Positions 1 through 13,900 of a DNA stretch of 64,000 bases are shown here, one piece after another. The first letter of the stretch is position 1. The number at the start of each line of letters is the position of its first letter. Source of the DNA: Bryum argenteum (taxonomy: Eukaryota; Streptophyta; Bryopsida; Bryales; Bryaceae); assembly GCA_037043015.1 (NCBI GenBank), contig CM073324.1:17450597-17514596 (forward strand), given 5' to 3'. The position numbers and the translations under genes are program-made. The notes beneath the pieces are model-generated. The model searched no databases. It was not told the DNA's origin and was given only the letters and a program-made list of their open reading frames with translations.

Positions 1-72
1 CAAGCGCGAAGCCCCACTGCGCTTCATAAACGGATCTTTCACTTTGACCAGCGAGACAGAATGCCGCACCAT
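1..72 (-). CDS. possible 5' end of a CDS running off the left edge
   Basis: On the minus strand an ATG at 72-70 opens a frame (M-V-R-H-S-V-S-L-V-K...) that stays open for 24 codons to the window edge. Just upstream (minus sense) is a pyrimidine-rich stretch ending in TTTTACAG, which could be a splice acceptor ahead of the start. The product cannot be identified from so short a piece, and chance openness is quite possible. Confidence 0.25.
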   Translation of the reverse strand, partial: MVRHSVSLVKVKDPFMKRSGASRL

Positions 73-394
73 GTTTTCACCTGTAAAATTGTGAAATCCA
101 TGTTTGCATAAGCATGATGATACACTATGCGATGGCTAACCACTCCCATTTCTATTCAGAAAGCTCAGATTGTCTTTTCATTCCCAGAGATTATGAAAGT
201 ATGAACATACCCATCATGGGCGCCACGTTCATGCCGATGTACGTCAACATTGCAAGTACTAGTCCTTTCACAACCCAATTCCCTGGCATCTCCGTGGCTT
301 CTTCATGAGGCTCTGGCACGCCTTCTTGCTGCAAGCCTTTCACAGCAGAGCTGGAATACATCCTGCGAAGCTCAGCTCAAAGTAAAATCAGATC

Positions 395-1000
395 CGGTCC
401 AAGCCATGTATTGACACTTGGCCTTAAAATCGCAATGCCTCTAAATACCAGTTTTTGCAATAATGAGCACGTAATCACAAAGGGAAAACAGAAAATCCTA
501 GCTTCTTAAACGACAATTCTTTCTCAGCATACGCACTCCAATTTCTCACATTGGATTGATAGGTTCTGGCCAAATAGAATGTGTGATACCGAAGACTGAT
601 GATTACTACCGATTATTCTACATAAGGATTGCAAACGGAGTGTGCTATTAGGGTTTACAGAAGCTACAATCTCTTCTAAAATCGGCTCCAACCAAGACAT
701 GTACTGAAACTTTGACCTAAGAATCGCAATGCCTTCTGAAAACGAATTTCTGCAACAATGAACATGCAATCACAAATGGAAAGTAGAAAATTCTAGCTTC
801 TTAAACTTCGACTCCAATTTCTGACGTTTGTTCAAAAGGTTCTCGCCAATTGAGATGTGTGATACTCGAATGACGCTAATGATTACACATCACTGTCGAT
901 TAATCCATAGAAAGATTGAAAATGGAGTGTGTTATTAGGGTTACAGAAGCCACAAGCTCATGCCACGATGATCCTGGATCGTCTAAAATGACATCTAAAT
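395..1000. repeat. ~290-bp tandem duplication, about two copies
   Basis: Blocks such as the context of GTTTTTGCAATAATGAGCA, CTTCTTAAAC and GTGTGCTATTAGGGTTTACA recur about 280-300 bases later with roughly 80-90 percent identity (for example near 640 and near 928). The copies carry scattered small indels. Short opposed ORFs across this stretch (for example 999-1241 on plus and 900-1238 on minus) overlap each other and look like chance frames. Confidence 0.6.
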
Positions 1001-1379
1001 GCGCGCAAATGCAATTGTGGCGGAGATTCAAAACTCCACACTGGAAGCTCGTGGTAAGGACAAACCTGTTGTGGAAGAGGGCCTGGCAATGCTGCACAAC
1101 ACGGGGTTCATTGTGCACATTCTCCTCCAGAAGCAGCTGTCTGTAAAAAGCAGTGCCGTGTCGATGATGTTGATGATGCTTGATGGCGATGTCCGCCGCT
1201 TTGCGCAGGAACATGTAGCCATGACGCACGGACGCCATTGATTGGAAACCCTAAAGCAGCTGAATCCAAGTTTCAGAGGAACTGAAACGAAGGCACAATT
1301 CTGTCCTGATTCAGAACCTAAAATTGCGACCACGCCTCATCGATTGCAACTAGTGCATAGAATATTGCCACTCACTCGG

Positions 1380-2880
1380 TGATTTTGATGGATCCCTCCG
1401 TCACGTCCGCATGATTCTTCCTCATTCCACAAAACCCAAATGATCGAAAATTCATAAATCCCTCGTGTATCCTACTTGCGGAATTTAATCACATTCCGGC
1501 CAATGCCATAAAATTCCATATAGTGTTCTACGAAACCGCGGGGCTATGTGGAATCCACTAGTTGATGTAATGTACTAGTTGAAGGGATGATGCAATCTAA
1601 GGACCGCTGTTGGTGCAATCAAGCCATTGACGAGGACAATTCAAGCGGAAAACCTAGGGCTTTACATGGGAAGTAGAGGTCAATTTTCTGAAATTATATT
1701 ATAATGGGTGTAGGACAAGTCATGACAGGGCCCGAGGTCCAAAACTTGGGAGATACAAGAATGGAAGACCAATTCATGGCCTGAAGATCTTCTCTAGATT
1801 TCATGACAAAATTATTACTTCACTAGAATATTTTATTGTGAACAAGAGTATGGAGTGTAGCTAATAATCCAAATTGGTTCCACGGGCTTGTTCTTCCTTC
1901 TACAAGTCGGTCCCAAGGGCTCGTTTTTCCTTCTCCTAGTCACCTCCGAAGGCTTTATATATGGGGGAATTGGCCCCTACTTTATTAATTGTTTAATGTG
2001 TTGTACAAGTGGCCCATGAAGGCAATTGTGAGTGGATTAAGATTTGTTGGCCTTGAATCCCCATGTAAAGCTTACCTAAGGTAACATGCTCTATAATCAC
2101 AAATTTCAAGTTGGTCATTCAAGAGTGGGGAGGAAATTTATTTTCTTAAAACTGTGCAAAGTATGTAAGAGATTGGAATCATGTAATTATCTTGACTTAT
2201 TTATGAATCTTGGAAGTGGGAGTCATTAGGTATACTTAAAATCAAACAACCTACACTCCACTCAAAATGTACCTAATGAGAACATTTGAATCTAAAGATG
2301 GAAGCAAATGTCTTCCTCTGAATTGTTTGCATAGACTACTTCTATGCCCTTGCAACATTGCCATGCCCACATAAATAATTTTATCATGTATCTTTGCCAT
2401 GCCCACATAAATAATTTTATCATGCATCTCTTGTGATTTTCTACTAGATCTATAATTAGGTCATTTTTGTAATTTTTGGTGATTTGGGGAGCATAATATT
2501 TGAAAATTCAATAACTCAGGATCCGTCGATGACGTTTGCAATCTAGTCGTTTCCACAACTAACAAAAAAACGTGCCTCCAATGACACCTCATGCGACCCG
2601 CTCCAACCGGCGGTAATCAATATCATAATGTCACAAAACTAAACAAAATAAACTACATGCCTTAAATAATAAATTGGGCATCTCGTCCTTTCAATTTTTA
2701 ACACTGTTACATTTGTTATAGAATGTGTCATTTGAAAATATAAAGTGAGGAACATCCATTCGTACTTATTTTACATGTAAACTTTACAAAACGGGAGAAA
2801 AATTTAAGATCTCAAATTTTGGTGAATTTTTAAGGTTTTTACATGCTTAACTTTTTGGGCTAGATTTTGATTGGTTCTAA
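1380..2880. other. intergenic, no gene seen
   Basis: AT-rich sequence without a convincing frame. It holds one 36-bp tandem duplication at about 2362-2432 (repeat beginning GCCATGCCCACATAAATA). No splice-linked exons, RNA gene or complete transposon were recognised. Confidence 0.6.
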
Positions 2881-2916
2881 GGCATTAACCTCTAAAGTGG
2901 ACCCACTTAGGGCGAG

Positions 2917-3301
2917 TCTCCATGCTCGAAACCGACCCGTCATATTTCAAGGTTCGTCCTGTAGCAAACCTTCTTTTAAAATTAGGGAGGAGAAATGATG
3001 GGTTGTCCTCATGTGAGGACTGTGCCGTGATAATCCTCCATTCGATTTAGATAAATGACAGAAACAACTATTGCAAGCTCCTCAAACAAAGGAATTCCAT
3101 TAGCATCCTAAATTGAGGGAAGAATAATCCAAGATAAGAATGAGGGTCACCCGTATTATCAAGAGGGCTTGCCAAGCCTTCTTGGTAGACCCCTCATCTA
3201 AAAAAACGAACAGCTTTTATTGATACGGGTCGGGTGTCTCCAAATTACATGCAAGCCACTCTCACCTTCAAATAAATACGGGTCGGTTCAAGCATGGGGA
3301 C
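2917..3301. repeat. imperfect inverted-repeat element
   Basis: Arms at 2917-2940 (TCTCCATGCTCGAAACCGAC...) and 3278-3301 (...GTCGGTTCAAGCATGGGGA) are near-perfect reverse complements with about 340 bases between them. Weaker complementarity continues on both sides, with TTTT/AAAA-rich flanks. This looks like an old TIR/MITE-type element, but no clean target duplication was found. Confidence 0.45.
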
Positions 3302-5400
3302 AAGCTCTTAAAACTCCCAAAAAGTCTAAAAACTACCAAAATCTACCCTTTTTTTATGCAAGGTAAAAATTTTTGTATTCATGACTTATATTTGGGTATG
3401 TAACCATAGGATCTAGTACCTAACTTGTATTTATATATATATATATATATATAAAACAAATTTTGGATTGTTTTGGGCACATTTCAAATAGTGTCCTCAA
3501 ACTTTGACCATAAATATCTCCTAGAGCATGAAAAATTCTGAAGCGTAATATGGCTTTCAGAAAATATATAGAAAAACACTACAACTTGCAAAAGGTTTCA
3601 ACTTCATGCGATCTACGAAAAGTAACTCAGAAGCTGCCCAAACGACCACAATCGTTAGTCCATGTTAGGGGTTAAATGAGAAAATTCATGTCAAATCAAA
3701 CAGACATCAAATTAGACTTCCTCCAGATATCAATTATCAGTGAAATGGGGTTAATCAAATAAGCTACTATTGATCATTCTTCGATTAGAGTGACTTCAGA
3801 AACGTACAGGCGGTAATGGGAGCAGGCTTCCGAAAATGCAGCAATCACCAACACCTAAAGTCGTTGAGTAGGACAATATCAAAACTAATCGCTTCTGCCT
3901 TTGATTATGATGCATGCCCTGCAGCATACTGATTTCTATCATGAATCCCTTGCTCAATGCTCGTTAAACTAGCTCCCTCTCTGTAAGGATTATTTTCTTT
4001 CAGTTTAGAAGTATCAATCATTTATGTTTATCAATCATCTTGCATCTGATGCGTAAACTTCTCTAAGTCACTTTGCGATTGCTTGTTGTGGAGTTTGCAC
4101 TTTTAACAAGAATGCTTTCCATGCAGCCAAGGCATGAGTACCTTAATCACAGTGAGTATCATATTGCTTGCTCTTGGCAATTGCAGTCCATGTCTGCATG
4201 GGCCTTGCCGAGTTCAAATCTGCAATTAATACCAGGGCCAGCCATTCCAGCTTGCAATGATCTTTCAATTCCAAAAGTAGAAAAAGAATTTCCACTCTGT
4301 ACTTGCAATAAATACCCGGCCTCCACTGTAAGATACTCAATGGTCACTTTTTGTGCTGTAACTGAGTTGAGCTTGTGTAAGCCCTTCCATAGCTACGTAG
4401 TAAGCCCTTCCGTAGCTACGTAGAACTCGACCGAAGTTGTATGATGCCCAAGTCAGTTGATTGTGTCATTCTATATCATTGTTGGTAGGTTCTTCAAGTT
4501 TACTATAAAAAAATATATACATCAAAATAATGAACAACTAAAACAAGTACTCGTACGCTCATGCGGCCTTGCCACACTCATACAAATAATTTTTTATATT
4601 TTTAGGACCATAAATACTTTGAAACTTATAAACTTGAGATCCATGTGCCTAATCCACAATCTCATCGTTGCCCACACCCCTACGTAAATGTCTGCTTTTA
4701 ACAACACCATCCGCGGCCTGATCCAACAAGCAATCTCAAGATAATAAAGTTAGTCACTGACAAAACTAACTATAATAGATTCATTTATATAATAGATTCA
4801 TTTACATTAGTGTAAACATAGTGCTAAATGTATCTCTAGTTTTGTGAACCACAATCACTTCATTAATAAGTTTGTTTAGATGATACCAAAATCATGGGCT
4901 AAGAGGTTTAAACTAATGTTGTCGCATAAGGTAAATGGAAAGGTCCCACTAGAGGGATTTTCGACTTGGGAGGAACTTGACGCGAGAAGGACGTAAACCC
5001 ACAAGCAAGTCATGAGTTCTTGCATGCGGGCCTCACCTTGGAGTTACAACCTCCTTGGTGCAAGCAAGCGGGTGCAACTACAGGCGACAACTCCAATCTG
5101 TACGGCTTACATAAAACTCCTTGTGAGATTTTCTTGCATGGAATCTTTTGTAAGCCATTGAGCGGAGAGGTTGATTGTGCACGGGGAGGGATCGCCTATG
5201 AAAAGACAATTTTTCCGAGGAGGTGTTAGAATATTGTGAACTTCACCTTTGAGATATCCTTATCAAGGACATCGATCACACATTTAGTACAGTATTGTAC
5301 ATGTTGGTATCCTTGATCAATACCACTAAACATCATGAGAATTTGTCATTCTTCTACAACTTCTTCAATACAAAAGTACTCAATTTGAACCAATGAAATA
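3300..5400. other. intergenic, small repeats only
   Basis: Contains a (TA)n run at about 3431-3453 and a 24-bp tandem duplication at about 4376-4424 (GTAAGCCCTTCCNTAGCTAC). Several short opposed frames exist, but none has codon structure, splice context or a recognisable motif. Confidence 0.55.
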
Positions 5401-5717
5401 GAAAATGGAATCATGTGGACATATCATCAAGGGCAGGGGCAGGTGAAACAGATATTTTATTCATACCAACCCCCGGAAAGGGGTTGAATGTTCTTACTTC
5501 AGAAATCAAATCCTCTAATTTGGACGTACAAACAGAGCGCACTGACCAACCTCCTCCGGAAGGGGAAACAAACAACTCAATTGAAAAATCCCAAAATTGC
5601 ACTTTCGGAACAAGAGGCCAGAAACCTCTCGAAGTTGAGCAAATCATCGCCACTTGGCAACCTGAGTTCATCCTTTTACCACTTTCATTTATCACTCTCA
5701 CATCGAAAATTTGCAGA

Positions 5718-5961
5718 TTAACCCCTAGGTAAAGGTCTGAGCGTGCCGTGGCGACCAGTAGAATACGGTGTATTTTGGTTGTATTTGGAGTGAATGCACA
5801 CCTTTAATGAGTTTGAGTTCAAAGAAGAAGTTGACATTTGAATTAATGCGGTTCTAGTGAGCTACTACAATTCCAGTTTAGAGTTTCTTGTTGGTAGCAA
5901 ATCCTAATTATACGACAACGTACATACTATCCCCAAGGGACTTTTAAGGGTTAAGGGTTAA
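5718..5961 (+). repeat. TTAACCC-end TIR element, copy 1 (left end missing)
   Basis: This stretch is closely similar, in the same orientation, to the longer copy at 34534-34824. It shares an internal block (GAGCGTGCCGTGGCGACCAG...) and the right terminus (CCCCAAGGGACTTTTAAGGG then TTAA). It starts at an internal TTAACCCCTA and lacks the first ~58 bases of the other copy, so it has no complete left terminal repeat. Confidence 0.7.
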
Positions 5962-8900
5962 TGCAAATACAATATGATAATCTTTGCAAAACAAGGAGCT
6001 ACAACACTGATTACCGTATGTCATAAGCCGGTTCCACACCTTGCTATCAAATAATTATTACTTTTTGAGGTCTTCAATTCAATTGTGCCAATTCACGTTC
6101 TTTTGAGTATCGTACCACCACAGCAGGTTCGGTCTTCAACGAACTTCTTTTCTTTTTTCTTTTCTTTTTCTTTTCTTTTTTTTTAACAAAAAAAATTGGG
6201 TTTGTCTGTCAGACATAGATTTTTTGAAATTCGTTCTTTTGTTATTTTGGAAAATCCTATGCAAAGGAGAGAGATGAACTGGAGGCTTTGACTGTTGCAG
6301 TAACTCATAATTTCCTAGCTTTTCGTTCCTCTTGGCTTAGAATTTCTAATTTTTTACGTTTTTTAGAAATATAGTTATTTATGAACAAACCTGCTATGGT
6401 GGTACGGTACCAATACCATTTTTCATAAAAATAGAATTTTTTGAATATTTTGGCTATTTTGATCTTAATTTAATTTCCATCAAACTGGACTATGCCGGTA
6501 TATACTGTGGAGTGTACCAGCTTGAACATACTGTACAATACACAAGCTTTTGTTTCAAGTTGATTGTAAAGTACAGTAAATGGTTGAGCAACCAAGGAAA
6601 ACATCTGTCACCAAAAGAGTCAAAAAAGTCTGAGCCACCATGTTCAGTGTTGGCCGGCCATTGTTTTTTGTACCAATATCTTTTTGTCTCTTGGGTCACT
6701 GCCAATTTGATGAGTGATTGAGCTTACTGTGAATAAGTATAAAATAATTGTTTTTGAGTCCTAGATTACCAAGGTGATATGTCTTGAAATTTATAAGAAG
6801 AAGCACCGACCTGTAAGCAAACATCTACCTTCTACCCCTTGTGTTTTTTCCAAAGTTTGAAAATCTGATTCTGCCTCTATACCATTGCCTCTCCTAGAAT
6901 TTGCTTTGTGAAACGTAATAATTATTATTTTTTACATATAGATCACATCGTCATATTTTTCCAAGTTTATTGTAAGTTATGAACACTTACAACAAAAATT
7001 CTCTACCCAACTTGGGCTCCAAATCTAAGATGATTTATGGTTCTTAAGTCCTAACTCTCTTTGACCTTTTTCCTTTAAAATCGCATTATTCCATGTGCCA
7101 TTTCGGTATAGATTTTGGAGGCATGTCCGGTTATGCCCTTAAAGGGCACATTTCTCTAATATCACTCATATTTTCCTTATACTCTGCACCATTCATCATC
7201 ACACGTTGGGTACACAAATTCCATGTGATAACAAAGAGAAAATTAGTGTAAACTCAGATATGTGATTGTAACGAATCAATTGGAAATGTGACATAAAGGA
7301 AGCGAAAAGTGCAAGTTACACAGCAAGGCCACTTGACCACCCTCAAAAGGTTCTATGTGTACTTGTCTTCGTGTCTTAGCATTATCGACTACAATAAACA
7401 TACATGGGTATGTTACGGAGAGGACTAGCTTCATTAGAATTGGATTCAGAATGCAAATTTCTAGATACATGACATAAGAGAAAGTAATATATAAAGTGTG
7501 AACATCAATTTTTTAATTCTTTTGAATGATATCGCTTTTTTTTTTTTATTAATGCCACAAAATTCTTATCATCAAATACTCTCGACGTTTTTGTCTCTCA
7601 AATGTTTCTCAATGACCATCAAGAAGCATTTCAAAATCCATCAAAATCCCAACCATTTTTGACCTTCCAATGTTTCTCAACAAGTGGTGAGAACATTGTA
7701 AGGACAAAAACTCTAAAAAACAATATAAGTTTAGTAAGGTTTTGTACCCCAAAATGAGTTTTTTGAGAATACATTTCTTTCACCAGAATTGGGATTTTTT
7801 ATTATTATAATTTGTTATCCACAAAAATCTTCGGAATCTTCAAACATAGGAAGTTACAGTAAAACTTAATTATCATTTCATAAGAGAAAGCCCTTTTCAA
7901 GAAGATTATTGAATAAACACAAAATACAAAATCAAATAACGGACTTTCTATGCATATTTGTAACGGAAGTACAAAACAAATACTATGCAAAAGTTACCTA
8001 CTAAGGTGATTCCCTCTATATAAAGTATTTGGAGAAACCTTACAAGCATTTAATTTTAGAAGGGCTCTGGTGTTCACTATCATAAAATTTGGTGCTTGGG
8101 CATACAATTCCATGTCTTCAACAGTTATTCGCACATTGTTCCACTTGCTTCTTTCATTCATAGATATCAAGCAAAACACGTTACTTTCCTCATTATACCC
8201 AATACTTACAACATCATGGATTTTATCTGGCAACTCGACATAAGAGTCTAACCTTCAAGAAGTTTAGGTGAAGTTACAACATTGTTTTGACCAAAGTAGA
8301 AGCACCTCAGGTTTTTGGTTTCTTCTGATCTTTCTTGATACCCTCCTTAAATATCATAGATAGAAGGAGGGAGTAATGCGTAAACCACTACTCAGAGGTA
8401 AAGCAACACTTGTCTCATGTAAGGAGACACCAAGTCATGCATATCACAACAAACGCTCAAACGGATTCGAGGACAGTTTGGAATCCGGACATCCTTTCAA
8501 ATCAATCTAGAATCATGACTTGGCGACCACCATGAGACTGTAACACCAATTATACCTCCACAAATGAAAGAACCAAGGGTACTAGTATATTTGTTGTTTA
8601 GTTCTTATCATGGTTATTATAGTGTCTATTTTGTCTTGTGAACACCGACTCATTGTAAAGTCGAACAGACACTTCATTTTATTCACGCCATCCTAGTAAT
8701 AGGACCGGAGTTCCTATCTATCTATCTCCTCTTTCTAAACTTATGACATTTGTTACCATGCTCGTTGATAATCTCCAATGCTTCACTATGATCGTTGTAA
8801 AAAATGTGAAGTTTTACGCGCAAATTCAACTATAAGAATGATTCAAGTGTGTTGAATGCCTTAGCAATCACTTGAGATGTTTTGACTTAAAACATAGATA

Positions 8901-9943
8901 TTTTTACAATCTTTGATTCTCAATATTTGTGTAGTTAGATTAATTTAGACTTTATAGGTGAAACAAATTACATGTATAAACAAGATCCTATAATTGAGAT
9001 TCTTATAGGTCAACTATAAAAAGATTACCAAAAGATTAGAAATGATGTTCTACAGGTTGTTTTAGGCCACTTGAATTTAGAAGTCGACATGCTCCTTTAA
9101 CAATTATCAAAGGAAATATGCAGTAATTTTGTTAAATGAACCTTCACATTTTTCTGAGAAGTTTCCTTGACTTCCTTTAGAATGACCTTTTCATTTTTTG
9201 AAGAAGGAACCTTCGTAATTTATAAAAGGAAACCTTTGAAAGTTTTCACAAAAAACCTTCTATAATTTTAGAAAGAATTTTGAAATGTTTCATTGAGATT
9301 TTTCATATCTTTTTCATAATGAGCCTACATAAATTTTGAGAATGAATCTTCAACTATAGAACTTTTAATAAATTTTTATTATTATTGTTCTATTTTCTTT
9401 AACCAATCAATCATGAACCTAAGTAGCTAAACTACACTCATAATAAAATATAGTGTTGCCAGACTATATGATTAGGGTTTGAAATAACTGTTTACTCTTT
9501 ACTAAAACCACAACAACACCTACTATTTTCATGGTTGGTAAATGACTTTACGAAGAATAAAAAATTATAGCATTAATTAGTTAATTAGTGCAGTTAACAC
9601 TAACTTTTTTTGTTAGAGTACTTGATGGGAGTTTCTTGCATTTTTTGGTACTTTTACTATATGACCTCTTGCATCACACCCTCAATGGCTGAACATTCAA
9701 TATTTTTTAGAAAACCTCCAAATGTTTTGGAAAGGAACTTTCAACAATCTTCAAACAACCCTACCGTTAGGAAAAAAAGTGTCATCAATTTAAGAAATAC
9801 TACCCTTAACTCAACTTTATGATTCAATATAAAAAAAAATAGTGTCCTTAGTTTAATTTTAAAAATAGTGTTTTTTATTCAACATTTAAGAATAATGCCC
9901 ATGATTTGATTCAAAACAATAGTGTTCTTGATTCAAATATAAG
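5962..9943. other. intergenic, repeat-derived, no gene supported
   Basis: AT-rich DNA with a (TTTTC)n tract at about 6148-6182. The 3' part of a SINE-like sequence lies at about 8600-8735, ending GGACCGGAGTTCC then (TATC)n. A minus-strand frame at 8233-7994 vaguely resembles F-box-associated domains but has no conserved anchor I can defend. Nothing else is supported. Confidence 0.5.
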
Positions 9944-9953
9944 TAGGAACCAT

Positions 9954-10328
9954 GAGAGGCACCACAAGCCTTAGCTTGGTGGTTAGGGTTTAGTACTCCA
10001 GTGAGGAGATCGTGAGTTTTAATCCTCATGCCGGCGTAGTGCTCGCCACTATAGTCCACCCAACTGTTGTGGGGTCCTTGGACCTTGTTGTATGGGTATT
10101 TCAAAGCCATTTGGGGATACTATATCAAGTATCTTCGAGGCACTAGTAACTAGCTAGAAACTAACTTAGTTATAGTGTCCACCCTCAAAAGGGGGAAGTA
10201 GTATTGTTCCAATTTCCCCTTGTCTGGAATATTAGCATTACGAACGGACTCTTCATTCATGCCGGCCCCTTAAAAAGAGACCGGAGTTTCTATTAATTTA
10301 TTTCTATTAATTGATTTCTATTAATTAT
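9954..10328 (+). mobile_element. tRNA-derived SINE, full length with TSD
   Basis: The element is flanked by a 10-bp direct repeat TAGGAACCAT (9944-9953 and 10329-10338), which supports retrotransposition by target-primed reverse transcription. Near the 5' end a tRNA-like promoter is visible: an A-box-like TTAGCTTGGTGGTTAGGG at about 9972-9989, then a B-box-like GTGAGTTTTAATCC at about 10010-10024. The 3' end is a low-complexity (TTTCTATTAAT)n tail. Related, truncated copies lie at about 8600-8735 (plus), 17290-17540 (minus) and 53976-54190 (minus). It encodes no protein and depends on LINE machinery elsewhere. Confidence 0.8.
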
Positions 10329-10338
10329 TAGGAACCAT

Positions 10339-10902
10339 CAACAATAGTTACCCACGAAGGAGTGAATCTAACGCGTGGTTTGGAAATGACGAGGGTAATG
10401 CTGCTACGAAGGTACACACTACGGTGCCAGGCAGGCCGCTGATAAGCGGATTTCACTGATAAGCCCCTCGTTCCCAGCTGGTCATTAGCAAGCGCGTACC
10501 AACCAACCCCAACCAACGAGCCAACGAACGAAAATCTCCCCCGGGAACGGACGAAAAACTCCGGGGAACATGCGCCGGGAACGGACAGAAAACTCCGGGG
10601 AACATGCGCCGGGAACGTGATTGGTTCAGGCGGCTGGACTGACAGCCCAGAACTAGAGAGACGACGACGACGAAACAGCTGCACGCAAAGCAAGCAAGCT
10701 CCACAACAAAAACAAGCGCCACCGTCTCACTCTCTTCCGTGTTGCTGCCCCTTCTCTCTTGGCTATGGCAGTTCGCTGGCGAAATTCCTACCGGTGTTCT
10801 CATTAGCACCACTCTTCTAGCTCCCTCACATTCTTCTTAACAAGCTTTATTCAAGCTAGCGCTTTCTTTCTTACGATCATTGTCTTGAGCACATTCTGAG
10901 CG
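10339..10902 (+). promoter_or_regulatory. upstream/5'UTR region of the GDPDL gene
   Basis: About 560 bases between the SINE and the start codon. It is more GC-rich than the flanks, contains two copies of a GGGAACGGACNGAAAACTCC repeat near 10542-10600, and becomes pyrimidine-rich (CTCACTCTCTTCC, CTTCTCTC) toward the gene. No clear TATA box was found. ORFs here on the minus strand are probably incidental. Confidence 0.45.
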
Positions 10903-13900
10903 ATGATGAAGATCTCGCTTTTGTTGCTGCTTGTTACACTCCCCTCCTGCTTCGCCTACTACAATGCCACTACCGGATGGCAAACCTTAACCAGTAAGGC
11001 TCCTCTTCCTCCTGCTCAGGTTTTGGTTTGAAATGAGCGGGAAAACGGGAATGGCTCACCGATCTTCCCGCTCGTCCTTCTTTCTGTGCGGATTCTGTTT
11101 CCAGCTTCAGTTTTCGGCAATGTAGGTTGATGCTGTCCTTTCGGTCGCTCCTTCTCAATCGTAGCTTCCCGGCGCTAGAATTAGCAGAAATTTCACTTGA
11201 AATAGTGTGGAGTTTCGCTAGAATACGTAGGGATTCTGATTGAAACGGTGTGGAGGACGAGTGTGTGAGTCGAGCGAATTCTGTCCGATCTCGGTATTTC
11301 GAATGGTGACCAGGTTCGGTGAATGTTGTTGTTGGCGTGATTATGGCTTTTGGAGGAGCCTGACATTCAGATCGTGTGATTTGGATAGATTTGGACCGAT
11401 GTGTTGGCCTGTCAGCGTCATTACTATTCGCATGTCCTTAAAACATGAGTGAATTAGATGTCGCCATTCAGCTACCTCTAGCCTCTCTGTGTGATCGTGT
11501 GATTTTTCTTCTGGCTTAGTAGTTCAAAGATACACTCTGAAACTCACTGGAATTAGTTCGTGGTCCGCTTGACCTAATCTCCGTCTTTTGGCACGATACT
11601 AATGTGGAGGAATGAGTGCGGTTATTTCCTACAAATGGTGTTGAATTGTTCTCTTCGTCCAAGAATCAGAACGGAAAATGCTTGTGATTAGATAGGATCG
11701 AAATTTCTGTTTCTTTCAACTCCTAGAGTTGTCCGTGTGCAGGGGTATGAATTAGATTGCGTTCTAGCCATCGTCGTTCTTCTTCGTTTCACTAAATGGG
11801 CTAGCTTTTCACGAAATTGTGTAGGAGTGAGGTTTTCTTTCTTACGAGAGACACTGTCTTTCTATCTCTTACAAAATGTGTTAGTCATGAACTTGTTAGG
11901 TTCCTGTTCTAGTATTTTCGTAGTTTTAGTATTCTAGTTCCGTTGTGCTCTAACTACCGTAGTTCCTGTTAGTTTACTAAATGGGCTAGCCGTACATGAG
12001 AATGTTACGAGAGTGAGATTTTTTTGGTCAGGTCAGGCTGCCATTCTACTTGCAGATTGCATCGATCACATTGATCACGAATCTGTTATTAGTATCCCGG
12101 TTTAGTATTCATGGTTTAGTAGTGTTCGCTTATCTCCTTGGATTGAATCTAACGGTAATTGATTTATTCTATTTTGGTGTTGTCGCAGCGGGTCCTCCGT
12201 TGGTGATCGCAAATGGTGGTTCTTCGGGCATTCTCCCTGGCCAAACAGACCCTGCTTACTTGGATGCTGCCGATAGCACCAAGTTTCCTGTTGCTTTTCT
12301 ATGCGATTTACAGTTGACAAAAGATAACATGGGGGTTTGTCGCACTGGTTGGAATCTGAGTGTATCAACCAACTTGACAAATATCTTGACGAATTCATCT
12401 GTTCCGAGTACCTATGTAATTCAAGGAGTGCCACGGACAGGGTACTTCTCAGTTGACTTCAATCTCACACAACTCAATTACACAACAGGTAAAGCCAGTT
12501 CAAGCCTTCTTGGTTTGGCATCTCACATGTCATTTTGTATGAAATAATCGGTTTTACTGCTGTATTTGTTACTCAGGAACTGTTTGGCTGTGCAGCAATC
12601 CAGCCAAGTATCGCACGCTCACCAGATTACGATGGTCAATTCCCCATCTTGACACCTGAGCACATTGCATTTGGAATTGGACCTACTCCTGGACTTAACT
12701 TTTGGTTAAACATTGAGGTACTCAACTTTCACAGAGCATTTGAAACTATACACAACATTTAGATCTTCACTAATTCATATGTATGTGTTTTTGCAGTATC
12801 CCTCGTTTTACCAGCAGCACCCTGGGAAGAATAGTCTAGCTAGTTACCTGACGACGTTTCTCAAGACATATCAGCCATTTTACATGTCAGCTACTGAAGT
12901 TGGCATATTGAAACTACTTGCACCAACAGCTGCGAGAACTAGGACATATTTGTGTCTTAAAGTCCGTGGCATGGATGATATTGAGGAGAGCACCAATACC
13001 ACTTATGGAGCAATTCTTGCTAACCTTACAGACATTGCAACCTATGCACAAGGAATTCTAGTTCCTAGAGACCTAGTTTACCCAAGGATTAATGCATATA
13101 ACGACTCTACCCTTGGTTATTACACTGGACCGGCCACCAACTTTGTACAACAGGCACACGGTGCAAATTTGGAGGTTTATGTTTATGGTTTTGCCAACGA
13201 CAATTTTCCCTCGAGCTATAATTACAGTTTCGACCCTGTTCTTGAAGTCGAGAACTATGTTGGAAAGAACTTTCAAGTGGATGGAGTCCTCACAGACTTC
13301 CCAACTACTGCATCAGAAGCAATTAGTAAGTTCATCCCGGGATACACTGAGTAGTAGAATCATATCAGCTCGTATTTTTGGTGGTATCTGGTGTTGAGTT
13401 CTTTCTGATCTCTAACTAATGGAACCTCATATGTTATGCAGATTGTTATTTGGATGGTTACGTGGATGCACCGCTTTCTAAGAGAGGTATACAGTCTCCC
13501 ATTCTCACCACTTTCACTTTGTATTGAAGATGCATTATTGTGCTTGTTTATTCTCATTGAGTATTCTTGATGATTGCGCTTCAATCTGGTATTTTAAGCT
13601 AAGTTTGGGGGTTTGCAAACCTACAAGATTTCAAAAGTTGTAGATTGAGGTCATTGTAGATTGAGGCCAAAATTGTTTAAGAAATGTGGTCTTTGTGTTC
13701 GTGGACTAGTAGTTTAGATAACTGTATTGAGAGTCGTCTTTCACTTTTTTGCAGATACATCCAAATCAGTGACAAATCCACTTATTATTTCACATAATGG
13801 TGCCAGTGGAGATTTCCCGGGATGCACTCTTTCTTCCTACGCAGCTGCCATTAACGATGGTGCTGACTACATCGACTGCACAGTACAGATTTCTAGTGAT

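Noticed and set aside
900-1241. Protein-coding gene near 1 kb
   Set aside because: Comparable frames are open on both strands over the same bases, there are no motifs, and the region belongs to a tandem duplication.
5411-5732. Two opposed ~100-aa ORFs at 5.4-5.7 kb
   Set aside because: Mirror frames, no recognisable domain, and the 3' end runs into a transposable element.
7994-8233. F-box-associated fragment on the minus strand
   Set aside because: Only a vague resemblance in I-H-D-V-V-S-I-G-Y-N-E-E; no ordered motifs like those in the 44.9-50.7 kb relics.
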